NCBI GenBank assembly: GCA_017625065.1
Contig: JAGALS010000068.1
Location: forward strand, 1-36,546
Reading direction: 5' to 3'
Length of the DNA stretch: 36,546 bases
DNA from: Clostridia bacterium
Lineage (GTDB): Bacteria; Bacillota; Clostridia; Oscillospirales; CAG-272
Shown: positions 15,349 to 22,503 of the stretch, piece by piece
Position numbering within the stretch: the first letter of the stretch is position 1
Layout of the letters: each line of letters begins with the position of its first letter
The notes under the pieces: model-generated
What the model was told of the DNA's origin: nothing
Seen by the model: only the letters and a program-made list of their open reading frames with translations
Database searches by the model: none
Program-made: the position numbers and the translations under genes

Positions 15349-17451
15349 TTATGTAACGATAGGCGCACTATTGCCTTCCCCAGTGGGGGAAGGTGGCACC
15401 GAGCTCTGCGAGGTGACGGATGAGGTTGGGCGAGTCGCTGTGTTCGCACCAATTGCGGTACGGTCTATCCCTTCCATCTTTGCAATATGCTCTGCAAACT
15501 GCTGCGCGTCGCGGGCGACCTCCATACCGTCGGCTTGTAGCTTTTTGATCACCGCATTGGCTTGCAGGATCTTTTGCGATGCCTCGTTGTAAAGCACCGC
15601 ATACTGCTCCTTTAGCTTTTGGTTCTCCTTTATCACGCGCTGCACCGCATCCACCGCCTTCCCTCGCTCGGCGGCCTCTGCCTGCATCTGTTGGAGTGTT
15701 CCCTGCATCTGTTGCAGTTGCGCTTTAAGCTGTGCGTTCTCGCCCTCCTTCATCCTTTGCATCGCCTCCAGCATCTCGGTTTTGTCGGAAACGGCGTCCT
15801 TGGGATAAAGCTGCGCATAGACCTCAAAATCAATGGCACCCTTGGCAAGAGCGGCGTCCAGCATATTGATGTCGCCCGCAGTCGAGGATTTCGAGCCCTT
15901 GGTCGCCTCCACCACCACGTCAAAGGTGAGATCCGCGTAATCACTGCCGTTAAAGGTGGCGGGCAGGGTTTGCTCCTGCTCTCCCACGCGCTCGGTATAG
16001 GTGAACTCATACCCCGTGTAATAGTGCTTGAAAAACTGTGCAAGCACAAGACCTTGCTTGATCTTAACCTGCCAGAAGCTTGCGCGCAGCTCCTCAACGG
16101 GTTGCTGCGCCTGTGCCTGTAACGCGGCAATGGCGGCACCCGACATATTGGAGCCGACCGTCTCGCCGGTCATAACCTCGGTGGCACCCGAAACCGAGCG
16201 CAAAAGGCTCAGCATCGTGGTGGCAAGCTCGATGGGCTGGGATTGCATCACCTGCTCGGTGAGCTTGCGGATGCCGTTGAAGCCGGGAGAATAATCAACG
16301 ATCATTTGTCCGGGCTCGTTGGTGAGCCGTTGACCGTGCAGCGCCTGCGGATGCACGACGTACTTGCCCCACGCCACCTGCTGATTGTTGAGAATCAGCA
16401 AAGCGAACAGCAGATTGATCGCCTTTTGAACGGGGATGATACCCTCTACCTCACCGATACCGTAAATCGAACCCTCACGGCGCTCATAACTGCCCGACAC
16501 GATGGGGTACAGCTCACCCCCCCTTTCTTCGACACCATCCTTGTAGGGGGCGACGTTCTCATAGCCTTCCCCAGTGGGGGAAGGTGGCACCGAGCCCCGC
16601 GAGGTGACGGATGAGGCTGGGCGAGTCGCTGTGTTCGCGCCATCCAAACGCACAGTCATCTCACGCAGAGCCCCCTGCACGTCGGGGCGCAACGGTCTTG
16701 CCGCCGAGACCAGCACCGACTTGGTGGATTTCTCCCAATAAACTCTGCCCCCCACACGGAAATAACGGGTGAGCACGGTCACAAGCGCATTCCCCTGCTC
16801 CTTCTCGCCGTAATGGTTTTCGCCGTTTTCATCGGGGAGAATATCCTCTTTGTTCATACCCTCGTCGGCATAAGCACGAACGCTCTCTACCTCCTCGCGG
16901 GTAGCGATCAGTATCCACTTCTGCTTTTGCTCATCGCGACAGGTGGGATCAGCAAAAAAGATCTTCAAGGGATCCACGATCTCACAACGCAGCGCACCGT
17001 CAACGGCGGCGTCCAACCCACGTGCTGTCGCATCCCAAAAGTAGTGATAATGGTAAGAGCCCTTACGAACGGCGTCCTCAATGGCGTCCTTGTCAAGGGC
17101 ATCCTGCTTCATCTCTTTCAGGATGTACGAAGCAAAAGCGTTAAACAGCTTCACACGGGGGCTGTCGTTCTCGGCGTGATACACGATCTTGCCGGGCACA
17201 GACAAAATGGCGGACTTTTTGTTTCTGCCGATCATCTTGGTGCAGTTGAACACGGGACGCGGCAAATTCATGGTGTTTTTCGTCGCGGCAGGCCATTGGC
17301 GCCCCTCAAAAAAGTCCACGTATTTCGGGAACTTTGAAACAAAGCCCATCTCACTCTGATAGCGCACACCATCCTCAAAGCACTTGAGGATCCGCGCCGC
17401 CGCCTCGTCACGGCTCTCGCCGCGTTTTACCTCTTCTCTTTCGACTTCCAT
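15349..17451 (-). CDS. Portal protein, P22-like, 700 aa, with two in-frame repeat insertions
   Basis: Start at the ATG with GGAAGGAGAGGACGC upstream, overlapping the preceding small gene by 25 nt; an ATG at 17470-17472 lacks a good site. The N-terminus (DEAAARILKCFEDGVRYQSE, then DFFEGRQWP) fits large podovirus portals. Residues about 310-450 form the core (GIIPVQKAINLLFALLILNN, then GATEVMTGETVGSNMSGAAI). The C-terminal 150 residues are a Gln/Ala coiled coil. Two copies of a 75-bp repeat (15373-15447, 16564-16638) insert the Ser/Thr/Pro-rich string NTATRP.SSVTS, once within the body and once at the C-terminal end. The portal ring would nucleate procapsid assembly and bind terminase. Confidence 0.85.
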   Translation of the reverse strand: MEVEREEVKRGESRDEAAARILKCFEDGVRYQSEMGFVSKFPKYVDFFEGRQWPAATKNTMNLPRPVFNCTKMIGRNKKSAILSVPGKIVYHAENDSPRVKLFNAFASYILKEMKQDALDKDAIEDAVRKGSYHYHYFWDATARGLDAAVDGALRCEIVDPLKIFFADPTCRDEQKQKWILIATREEVESVRAYADEGMNKEDILPDENGENHYGEKEQGNALVTVLTRYFRVGGRVYWEKSTKSVLVSAARPLRPDVQGALREMTVRLDGANTATRPASSVTSRGSVPPSPTGEGYENVAPYKDGVEERGGELYPIVSGSYERREGSIYGIGEVEGIIPVQKAINLLFALLILNNQQVAWGKYVVHPQALHGQRLTNEPGQMIVDYSPGFNGIRKLTEQVMQSQPIELATTMLSLLRSVSGATEVMTGETVGSNMSGAAIAALQAQAQQPVEELRASFWQVKIKQGLVLAQFFKHYYTGYEFTYTERVGEQEQTLPATFNGSDYADLTFDVVVEATKGSKSSTAGDINMLDAALAKGAIDFEVYAQLYPKDAVSDKTEMLEAMQRMKEGENAQLKAQLQQMQGTLQQMQAEAAERGKAVDAVQRVIKENQKLKEQYAVLYNEASQKILQANAVIKKLQADGMEVARDAQQFAEHIAKMEGIDRTAIGANTATRPTSSVTSQSSVPPSPTGEGNSAPIVT
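15373..15447. repeat. 75-bp interspersed repeat, copy A (portal C-terminus)
   Basis: Matches 16564-16638 at 72 of 75 positions. It contains CCTTCCCCAGTGGGGGAAGG, a perfect palindrome. It encodes NTATRPTSSVTS...PPSPTGEG on the minus strand, in the same frame as copy B. I recognise this as the kind of short repeat spread through gut Firmicutes genomes. Confidence 0.95.
16564..16638. repeat. 75-bp interspersed repeat, copy B (portal body)
   Basis: Second copy of the repeat at 15373-15447, placed in the portal near residues 271-296. It is directly followed upstream by CTTGTAGGGGGCGACG (about 16542), another repeat motif present at about 28438. Confidence 0.95.
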
Positions 17452-17783
17452 GCGTCCTCTCCTTCCAGCCATTCGGTCATGATCTGTTCTGTACTGACCA
17501 CATCCTTAGCCGCGTTCCCTTCGTAGGGACGGGCGTCCCTGTTGCCGTTTCCGCATCGTACATCGGTCGCCTCCGCTTCCTCGCACTCTGCGACGGCTGC
17601 CACTCCTTTTTGCTCGCTCCCTCTGCCACCGGCAGCGCTCGCAAACGTCCCCTCGACCGTCCGTCCTTTGACGCCCTGTATCTCTATCGCCACCAGCTCC
17701 CGCCGCAGCTCTGCCATCTCACGCCGCAGCTCCGCAATCTCCAAGCGCAAAGCGAGCACATCCTCTTTGGTCAATCCTTCCAT
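17427..17783 (-). CDS. Small coiled-coil protein with repeat-derived tail, 118 aa
   Basis: Starts MEGLTKEDVLALRLEIAELR after TAGGAGGAAGT. Residues 1-33 form a short coiled coil (EIAELRREMAELRRELVAIE). Residues about 44-90 are encoded by an interspersed repeat (17537-17653) that reads GTFASAAGG...EQKG and later DVRCGNGNRDARPYEGN; the same repeat in the same frame makes the tail of the gene at 22500-23300. It lies between terminase and portal and overlaps the portal start. It may be an accessory packaging protein; function unknown. Confidence 0.6.
   Translation of the reverse strand: MEGLTKEDVLALRLEIAELRREMAELRRELVAIEIQGVKGRTVEGTFASAAGGRGSEQKGVAAVAECEEAEATDVRCGNGNRDARPYEGNAAKDVVSTEQIMTEWLEGEDAWKSKEKR
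17537..17653. repeat. Interspersed repeat, copy C1
   Basis: Related to 22535-22709 along its length, with CCCTGTTGCCGTT at one end and CACCGGCAGCGCTCGCAAAC at the other. Copy C2 has about 60 bp of additional internal DNA. Both are read in the same protein frame. Confidence 0.85.
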
Positions 17784-17791
17784 ACTTCCTC

Positions 17792-19663
17792 CTAAAAATC
17801 ATCCCAAGCTATGAAAGCGGCGTCGCTCTCGCCCTCGGGCTTATAATCAAACATTTTCTCCATCACGCGGTTTTCCTCCCGTGGCACGTCTTGCACACAT
17901 ACTGCCTGCTGACCTCTGATAAAATGCGCGATGGCAAGCGCCATCACAAGGTCATCGTGACAACCCCCGATCGCCTCGGTGCGTCCGTTTTCTTTTCGCA
18001 CAAAGGTGGTCATTTCCTCTAAGGTCTCTGGGTCGCATTCTCTGGTGATATCCTCCCGCATCCGCATGATCAGCTCCGCCACGATAATGGGCTTTGTGCG
18101 GGTGGTCGTCTCAAAGCCAAGCACCTTTTCGGGCACGTCAGCCATGCCGCTCGTGTTCTCGCGCAAGTAAAGATGCGGATAGCCGAGATCAGATAGGCGT
18201 CGCATCGGTACACGGCTGTAATTGATCTCAATGCCGATCAGCGCGTCGTGATAATAATGCCCAAGGCAAAACATCTGTTCGGCATACAGATCGTCGTCCA
18301 TTTTTTGCCGATGAAGTGTTGCCACAGTGCGCCCGTCGCGGTTGTCGAGGACCTTAGCGGTGAAATAGTCCTGCCCCGTGCCGGCAGTATCCCCGCCCAC
18401 CACGTAAGGCACAAGCCCCGTCACAACACCGTCCCTTTTCACCATTTCCGGCTCTATGTGGAGCTTAATGTAACCGTCAAGCGCCTCCTTGAAGGCAATA
18501 TCCACAAGGCGCTCGGTGTAGCCCACCACGGCACCGAAGCCGTCCTTTAAGGGCTCCACCACCTTGCGATATGTAAAGTAGCCCACCTTCGGCGGCGGCA
18601 ACTGCCGCACCTCAATGAGGCGATTGTGGATGGCTTCTATGTCAAATACGCAATCACCCGAGGCGATGAACGCCTCCTCGGGGGTGCAAGGGTATTCCTG
18701 ACGGATCGACGCCTTGTCGATATAGCCCTCATACTTGCGGCAATACCACGCAATCTGATCGCGGTCAAGGCCCATGCGCTCCAGCATCCTCACGCGCTCC
18801 AATATCCAAGTGTCGGAAATATGCTCCAGCGCGCGGTGGTCGGTCGTACGGTACTCGGCGGTACGCCACCACCCGTAAAAAAGATTGACACAGCTGCCGC
18901 CGTCCCATAGGTCCTTGAACTCGTTGTAACCGTTGGCAGTGCTCTCAAACACGCGGAAAGCATCGTGGGTGCACGCCTCACCGATACTCTTTTGCATCGC
19001 CGCAAGCGAGCACTTGTAGAAAGCCGCCTCGGAGTAATGCACAAAATTGAGGGTACGGGAACGGCCCACCTGCTCTGCGGCGACTTGGATACGCCAAGAG
19101 GAATTGAGCTTATCGAAAAAAAGCTCGTTTTTGCTGTTAAAGCGCTCGTTGGGCTTGAGCAGCTCGGGCAAGCGCTCGTAAACCATACGCGCCTTGTCGT
19201 TGAAGATGGCGCGGGTGTTGTCGGCGCAGTCAGCAAGCGTCATGCCCGAAAAATTGCGCCGCACGATGGCAAAGGCGGTCTGCATCGCCGTGATCAGCGA
19301 GGTAAAGCCCTGCTGACGCCCTTTCAGAACGATGTAAGCGCGATCGGTGCCGTTTTGCTCGTACTGACGGATAAAATCGCGCTGCACCTCGTTGAAAAAG
19401 AATGGAACCGTGTCCTTTTCCTTGTCTACGATGTGAAAGGCGAGCTCAATGAGCAGATAGGGACGGTCAAGGATCTCCTGCATCAACGCGCGATCGGAAA
19501 GGATCTTTCGTGCCGCTGCCGTCACCAGCTGCGTGTCATATTCCAGATCATGCCGCTCCTCCCACCGCTGCCGCCGCTTCTCGATCATATCGGCGACAGT
19601 AAGAGAAACTGTCACACCCGTAGGGCAGGGGCTTGCTCCCGCCGTGCTTCTCTCCTTCTCCAT
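17792..19663 (-). CDS. terL: Terminase large subunit, 623 aa
   Basis: ATPase and nuclease of DNA packaging. With the ATG at 19663 (TGATG overlap with the small subunit), Walker A is KGRQQGFTS at about 114-122, a Walker-B-like FVHYSEAAF lies at about 208-216, and a coupling motif ESTANGYNEF at about 240-249. The C-terminal nuclease has GGDTAGTG (Asp425), IGIEIN (Glu479) and HDDLVMALA (Asp570/571), the three acidic positions of the RNase H-like fold. The first 15 residues (STAGASPCPTG) come from an interspersed repeat (19620-19645), so the ancestral start may be MIEKRRQRWEERHD. The GRQQG form is typical of P22-type headful enzymes. Confidence 0.95.
   Translation of the reverse strand: MEKERSTAGASPCPTGVTVSLTVADMIEKRRQRWEERHDLEYDTQLVTAAARKILSDRALMQEILDRPYLLIELAFHIVDKEKDTVPFFFNEVQRDFIRQYEQNGTDRAYIVLKGRQQGFTSLITAMQTAFAIVRRNFSGMTLADCADNTRAIFNDKARMVYERLPELLKPNERFNSKNELFFDKLNSSWRIQVAAEQVGRSRTLNFVHYSEAAFYKCSLAAMQKSIGEACTHDAFRVFESTANGYNEFKDLWDGGSCVNLFYGWWRTAEYRTTDHRALEHISDTWILERVRMLERMGLDRDQIAWYCRKYEGYIDKASIRQEYPCTPEEAFIASGDCVFDIEAIHNRLIEVRQLPPPKVGYFTYRKVVEPLKDGFGAVVGYTERLVDIAFKEALDGYIKLHIEPEMVKRDGVVTGLVPYVVGGDTAGTGQDYFTAKVLDNRDGRTVATLHRQKMDDDLYAEQMFCLGHYYHDALIGIEINYSRVPMRRLSDLGYPHLYLRENTSGMADVPEKVLGFETTTRTKPIIVAELIMRMREDITRECDPETLEEMTTFVRKENGRTEAIGGCHDDLVMALAIAHFIRGQQAVCVQDVPREENRVMEKMFDYKPEGESDAAFIAWDDF
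19620..19645. repeat. Short GC-rich interspersed repeat, copy E2 (terminase N-terminus)
   Basis: GTAGGGCAGGGGCTTGCTCC and following CGCCGTG match 13238-13263 with small changes. Inserted at the 5' end of the terminase gene, it encodes STAGASPCPTG. Confidence 0.8.
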
Positions 19664-20244
19664 CACATATCCTCAAATTTGATGATCGCCGTGCCACCGA
19701 TGTTCTCGGTGGGCTCGCCCTTCGCCAGCGCGCGCTTGTCGTACATCGTGCCCATCACAGAGGAGAGCTTCCCAATATCGGGGAGCTTCAGCTCGGTCAG
19801 CACCTTCACGCAGAGCTTTAACTCCTGCGGCGAGATGCGCTCGCCGAGCGCGCAAAGCACCTCAATGGCGCGGTCGATCTTGGCCCTGTGTTCAATGGCA
19901 TAGGCAAGATCGTGCCTCATCAGCTGCTGCGACATCGAAACGATATCGCCCGCCTCCGCGATAAATCGCTCTTGGTTGAGCGTTCGAAGCTCCTCGAACG
20001 ATTGCCCCTGTGTTTGACCTTCCCCTAACGCACGCGCGCCCGCGCCTTTTTGCGGTCGAGCTTGTTCAAGGTCGAGGTCGTCCGCTGCCGCGGGCTTTTC
20101 TTCCTCAAAGCGTTTTTTCCACGTGGCAACGGTAGACTTGGGCAGCCCCATTTTCCGCGCCGTCTCGGCAAGACTCGTCCCCGCCGCAAGGTATGCTCGC
20201 ATGACCTCGATCTGCTTTTCTCCGATTTTCTGACCCTTGGCCAT
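19663..20244 (-). CDS. terS: Terminase small subunit, 193 aa
   Basis: Start set at MAKGQKIGEKQ, with AAAGGAGGGGGC directly upstream; upstream in-frame codons lie in the late promoter. Residues about 20-46 hold a helix-turn-helix (SLAETARKMGLPKSTVATWK), the DNA-recognition part of small terminases. An acidic/Gln-rich spacer follows, then a helical oligomerisation region (about 90-170). It is the first gene after the late promoter, with terL overlapping its stop. It would recognise the packaging start site on phage DNA. Confidence 0.85.
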   Translation of the reverse strand: MAKGQKIGEKQIEVMRAYLAAGTSLAETARKMGLPKSTVATWKKRFEEEKPAAADDLDLEQARPQKGAGARALGEGQTQGQSFEELRTLNQERFIAEAGDIVSMSQQLMRHDLAYAIEHRAKIDRAIEVLCALGERISPQELKLCVKVLTELKLPDIGKLSSVMGTMYDKRALAKGEPTENIGGTAIIKFEDM

Positions 20245-20281
20245 GCCCCCTCCTCCTTTTGCCGGGATCTCTATATATTCC

Positions 20282-20350
20282 ATTGTATCAAAAAAGTTGA
20301 ACCCACTACTGACATCTTTAACCGCACTACTGACATCTTTGTGTCAGTAA
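20282..20350 (-). promoter_or_regulatory. Late promoter with tandem activator sites
   Basis: On the minus strand an extended -10 (TGATACAAT, 20282-20290) has no fair -35. Instead, two exact 16-bp direct repeats CACTACTGACATCTTT (plus-strand reading, 20304-20319 and 20325-20340) are spaced 21 bp, two helical turns, and overlap the -35 zone. The outer copy continues into an inverted TACTGACA...TGTCAGTA (to about 20349). This is the arrangement of an activator-dependent promoter. The start would be near 20275, about 30 nt before the terS start. The obvious candidate activator is the gene at 20932-21279. Confidence 0.65.
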
Positions 20351-20362
20351 ACCGCAGAAAAT

Positions 20363-20389
20363 AAAAAAAGACGTGCCGAAGCACGTCTT
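20363..20389 (-). terminator. Intrinsic terminator upstream of the late promoter
   Basis: AAGACGTGC, loop TTCG, GCACGTCTT followed by a seven-base U-run on the minus strand. It insulates the late promoter from minus-strand transcripts coming from the early operon or the cassette upstream. Confidence 0.85.
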
Positions 20390-20410
20390 AGAAAATATTC
20401 AAAAATTCCG

Positions 20411-20439
20411 TTGACAAAAAAGTTCCAAAGATGTATAAT
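20411..20439 (+). promoter_or_regulatory. Consensus sigma-A promoter of the small toxin-like cassette
   Basis: TTGACA, 17-bp spacer, TATAAT: both hexamers match the consensus. It points away from the late operon, toward the 32-aa peptide gene. The start of transcription should be near 20446, giving a leader of about 145 nt. Confidence 0.9.
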
Positions 20440-20544
20440 ATTGTCGTGGAAATCCACCGTTCTTCCCTGTTTTGCTTTTTTGCGAACGGTTGACGGTAAA
20501 AAAGACGGTTGCCTGCCCTCCCGCGAGTGCGGAAAGGACGGCAA

Positions 20545-20589
20545 ATGTATAGCCCTCGCGGGAAATTCTATTTCACGAAAGGAGGGTAA
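20545..20589 (+). CDS. Leader peptide ORF (14 aa) coupled to the toxin-like peptide
   Basis: ATG with AAAGGA six to seven bases upstream; reads MYSPRGKFYFTKGG and stops at TAA, which lies inside the ribosome site of the next gene, two bases before its ATG. Part of it lies in the long stem TCCCGCGAG/CTCGCGGGA (20519-20527 with 20555-20563). Short coupled leader ORFs are known from hok/mok-type toxin mRNAs. Whether this one is translated is not known. Confidence 0.45.
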   Translation: MYSPRGKFYFTKGG

Positions 20590-20591
20590 GC

Positions 20592-20690
20592 ATGATAATT
20601 TTTTCTGTATTTGTTGGTATTTTTACTATAACAAGTGCAATCGTAGGCATTATGTCCTTCGCTTGCTACTTACACGACAGAAAAAAATGA
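20592..20690 (+). CDS. 32-aa single-span hydrophobic peptide, type I toxin candidate
   Basis: ATG after AAAGGAGGGTAAGC. The peptide is one membrane segment (residues 2-27, MIIFSVFVGIFTITSAIVGI and on) with a short charged tail HDRKK. Size, topology and charged C-terminus are as in type I toxins (Fst, TxpA and relatives), which damage membranes when free of antisense control. The leader contains CCCTCC (20516-20521), able to mask the GGAGGG ribosome site, and a 9-bp stem. The stop codon lies inside a perfect bidirectional terminator shared with a convergent RNA. It is on the opposite strand to the late genes around it. No family match is claimed. Confidence 0.65.
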   Translation: MIIFSVFVGIFTITSAIVGIMSFACYLHDRKK

Positions 20691-20721
20691 GCCGTCTGTA
20701 GCAGAGACGGCTCATTTTTTT
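20681..20721. terminator. Perfect bidirectional terminator shared by two convergent RNAs
   Basis: AAAAAAATGAGCCGTCT (20681-20697) and AGACGGCTCATTTTTTT (20705-20721) pair over 17 bp with a 7-base loop. Each strand gives a GC stem followed by a U-run. It ends both the peptide mRNA and the opposing RNA. Confidence 0.95.
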
Positions 20722-20779
20722 GAGGAGTAACTCCTCACTTTATGTAGACTGACCTGTGGTAACCGTCTTGGGTTTCCAC
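20683..20779 (-). ncRNA. Putative antisense antitoxin RNA, about 95 nt
   Basis: A consensus minus-strand promoter (20786-20815) would start a transcript near 20779 that ends at the shared terminator. No ORF with a ribosome site lies in it. It is complementary to the 3' end of the peptide mRNA through the terminator region. It carries its own hairpin GAGGAGT/ACTCCTC (20722-20736), whose CTCCT could pair with the toxin ribosome site AGGAG. AAGACGGTT occurs in both RNAs. Inference from layout only. Confidence 0.55.
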
Positions 20780-20785
20780 ACTCTT

Positions 20786-20815
20786 ATTATACACTCTGTT
20801 GACATTTTTTGTCAA
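20786..20815 (-). promoter_or_regulatory. Consensus promoter of the antisense RNA
   Basis: On the minus strand TTGACA (20810-20815), 18-bp spacer, TATAAT (20786-20791). The -35 lies in an inverted repeat GTTGACA-TTTTTT-TGTCAAC. It faces the toxin-like gene. Confidence 0.85.
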
Positions 20816-20899
20816 CCTCTTTTTGATAATTTTTTGAAATATATTTATAGTGCATATTCGTTATATGCGCTTTTAAGACATAATACATCCATTTTGATG

Positions 20900-20930
20900 A
20901 AAAGGTTCCGTTAAAAAAACGGAACCTTTT
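20900..20930. terminator. Terminator after the regulator gene
   Basis: AAAAGGTTCCGTT and AACGGAACCTTTT form a 13-bp stem ending in a U-run on both strands. It lies two bases past the stop of the gene at 20932 and ends the early operon. Confidence 0.85.
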
Positions 20931-20931
20931 C

Positions 20932-21279
20932 TTATTTCGATCGTAGCCCTCGTACCCTTCCAAAAAGATCTCTTGCCACACGGAGCCAGCGATAGACCAT
21001 CCTTGTTGATACAGGATACCCCGCCGCAAGCGCCTCCACCCGTGCGCTGATGCTGCCCCGCTCGATTTCTTGCCGCGGCGCCACAAAATACACGGCACGC
21101 ACTGCGGCGATCACCTCCTCCTTGCCTTGGAGCGCAAGGATCCGCAGCACCTCGCATACAGCTTTGAGATCCGCAGCGGTAGCGCCCTCTCCTCCGATCT
21201 CTCGCTCCGCGGGACACCCCATACGGGCATAGAGCCGAAAGGCCTCGGTCGCATAATCACGGATCAGGTCCTTTTTCAT
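20932..21279 (-). CDS. Putative late-gene transcription activator (ArpU/RinA-like), 115 aa
   Basis: Start at ATG with GAGGAGGGTGAGGGT upstream. The N-terminal part is helical (DYATEAFRLYARMG), followed by a central helix pair (DLKAVCEVLRILALQ) and a C-terminal helix-turn-helix-like stretch (PVSTRMVYRWLRVARDLFGR). Small proteins of this size at the end of the early operon, just before terminase, are often ArpU/RinA-type activators of late transcription. The tandem sites at the late promoter (20304-20350) fit that role. Identification rests on position and fold-like pattern. Confidence 0.55.
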   Translation of the reverse strand: MKKDLIRDYATEAFRLYARMGCPAEREIGGEGATAADLKAVCEVLRILALQGKEEVIAAVRAVYFVAPRQEIERGSISARVEALAAGYPVSTRMVYRWLRVARDLFGRVRGLRSK

Positions 21280-21623
21280 ACCTCACCCTCCTCGCCGTCG
21301 TATACCACAGGCGCGTCCATTGCTACACCCTGCAAGCGTACCGCCTTGCTGGTTGCAAGAAGCCGTCTGTTTCCTCGCCGCAGGGTAAACCAAACACTGT
21401 AAACACCTTTGTCACCGTCAAAGGAGCCGTGGATATGTAACCGCTCCCCGCGTTTGCTCATCTTCTTACGAATGGCATCCCGCATCGTAGGTGTCAGCTT
21501 GTCCGCCGCTTCAGGATACCCGTTGTCAGCGAGGAAACGGTACCCAAGCCCGTCCACCGCCGCCACCGCCTCAGGCCCACTCCCCGCCACCACGTCCCAA
21601 ACGTTTAATTTATGCTGATCCAT
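21276..21623 (-). CDS. Hypothetical early protein, 115 aa
   Basis: ATG after GAGGAGAGAA, overlapping the next gene by 4 nt (ATGA type). The N-half is acidic with WDVVAGSGPEAVAAVDGLG. The middle is basic and the C-half is beta-rich with RGERLHIHGSFDGDKGVYSV and LRRGNRRLLATSKAVRLQG. No motif is recognised. Its place in the early operon before the late activator suggests a regulatory or DNA-metabolism accessory role. Confidence 0.65.
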   Translation of the reverse strand: MDQHKLNVWDVVAGSGPEAVAAVDGLGYRFLADNGYPEAADKLTPTMRDAIRKKMSKRGERLHIHGSFDGDKGVYSVWFTLRRGNRRLLATSKAVRLQGVAMDAPVVYDGEEGEV

Positions 21624-21807
21624 TTCTCTCCTCTCTTTCTTTCAGTGCTTGACCCATCTTTTCTACCGTATTTCGCAAGACCCTGTTTTCTCTTGCCAAC
21701 GCCTCCAACGCTTGTGCAGTCTCGTCCAATAGACGGTGCCTTGCAAAAGGCATATCCTTTTTCAGTTCTTCCTTCAATTCCCGCACCAATTCTTCCACGG
21801 TTCTCAT
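21610..21807 (-). CDS. Small coiled-coil protein, 65 aa
   Basis: MRTVEELVRELKEELKKDMP then ETAQALEALARENRVLRNTV: nearly all helix with heptad spacing. The start is weakly supported (AAGAGAGAATCTAAT upstream). A weak minus-strand promoter (TTGTGT, 17 bp, TAAATT) is possible in the AT-rich gap 21808-21929. Function unknown. Confidence 0.55.
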   Translation of the reverse strand: MRTVEELVRELKEELKKDMPFARHRLLDETAQALEALARENRVLRNTVEKMGQALKEREERNGSA

Positions 21808-21929
21808 ATTAGATTCTCTCTTTCGTTGGATTTTTGTGATGACGCAATTTCAATTTAACAGATTTTGTCGACTCACACAATACTTTCGACATTCAAAGTG
21901 CTTTAATGACATTTATCGTGTTTTTCCTC

Positions 21930-22214
21930 TCATCTCTTTTTCGCAAACGTTTGGCATTTTGGCACACTCTCGGTGCAGGAAAAGCGCCTTGTGTCAATAC
22001 CAAAGGGCTTGAACTCTATACCTACGTGCTTGCACAGCCCATAGATCTGCTTGCCGTTGATTTTCTCAAAGTGCTCGCAGAGTTCACACGGCACCGCCTG
22101 CTCATCGCTCGGCTTATACCACCCACAGTCAATCGCCTCGGTGTCGATGTCATGACATTCCGCGGAGCAGATCTCATAATGTCCACAGCTCTTGCAGCTC
22201 ACGCCGTCACGCAT
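21930..22214 (-). CDS. Small Cys-rich, probably zinc-binding protein, 94 aa
   Basis: The ATG at 22214 overlaps the upstream stop by 8 nt; a GTG at 22229 is an alternative start. It carries CKSCGHYEIC near the N-terminus, CELCEH in the middle and further single Cys residues, so several zinc clusters are likely. Small Cys-rich proteins of this type are frequent in early operons of Firmicutes phages and are of unknown role. Confidence 0.6.
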   Translation of the reverse strand: MRDGVSCKSCGHYEICSAECHDIDTEAIDCGWYKPSDEQAVPCELCEHFEKINGKQIYGLCKHVGIEFKPFGIDTRRFSCTESVPKCQTFAKKR

Positions 22215-22503
22215 ATCCAACCGTATCACCTACCTTCTCAAAGATCCATTCCTTTGTCTTGGGATGCAGATGGTTGCCGTACTTATACACCGCACCGGCG
22301 TGCTCGCTCTCCGCCACCACCAAAAGTGCCAGATCGTTGTCTTCATCAAAGCCCTTTCCTTTGGCAAGACGCAAACAGTCCCCCAAGGTCACGCGATCAC
22401 CCGCTTCTTGCAAAATAATGATCGAGATCCCCATACCGCAGATCCGCACGATCCCGTCATCCGCGGCGATCACAGTGCTCTGCGGCACTTGTTCTATCTT
22501 CAT
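22207..22503 (-). CDS. Hypothetical early protein, 98 aa
   Basis: ATG after GGAGAGGGGTGACGGT, overlapping the upstream stop. It is a beta-rich, mildly acidic protein (STVIAADDGIVRICGMGISI and DNDLALLVVAESEHAGAVYK), probably a small barrel or PAS-like sandwich, but no family is recognised. It is part of a run of tightly overlapping early genes. Confidence 0.6.
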   Translation of the reverse strand: MKIEQVPQSTVIAADDGIVRICGMGISIIILQEAGDRVTLGDCLRLAKGKGFDEDNDLALLVVAESEHAGAVYKYGNHLHPKTKEWIFEKVGDTVGYA

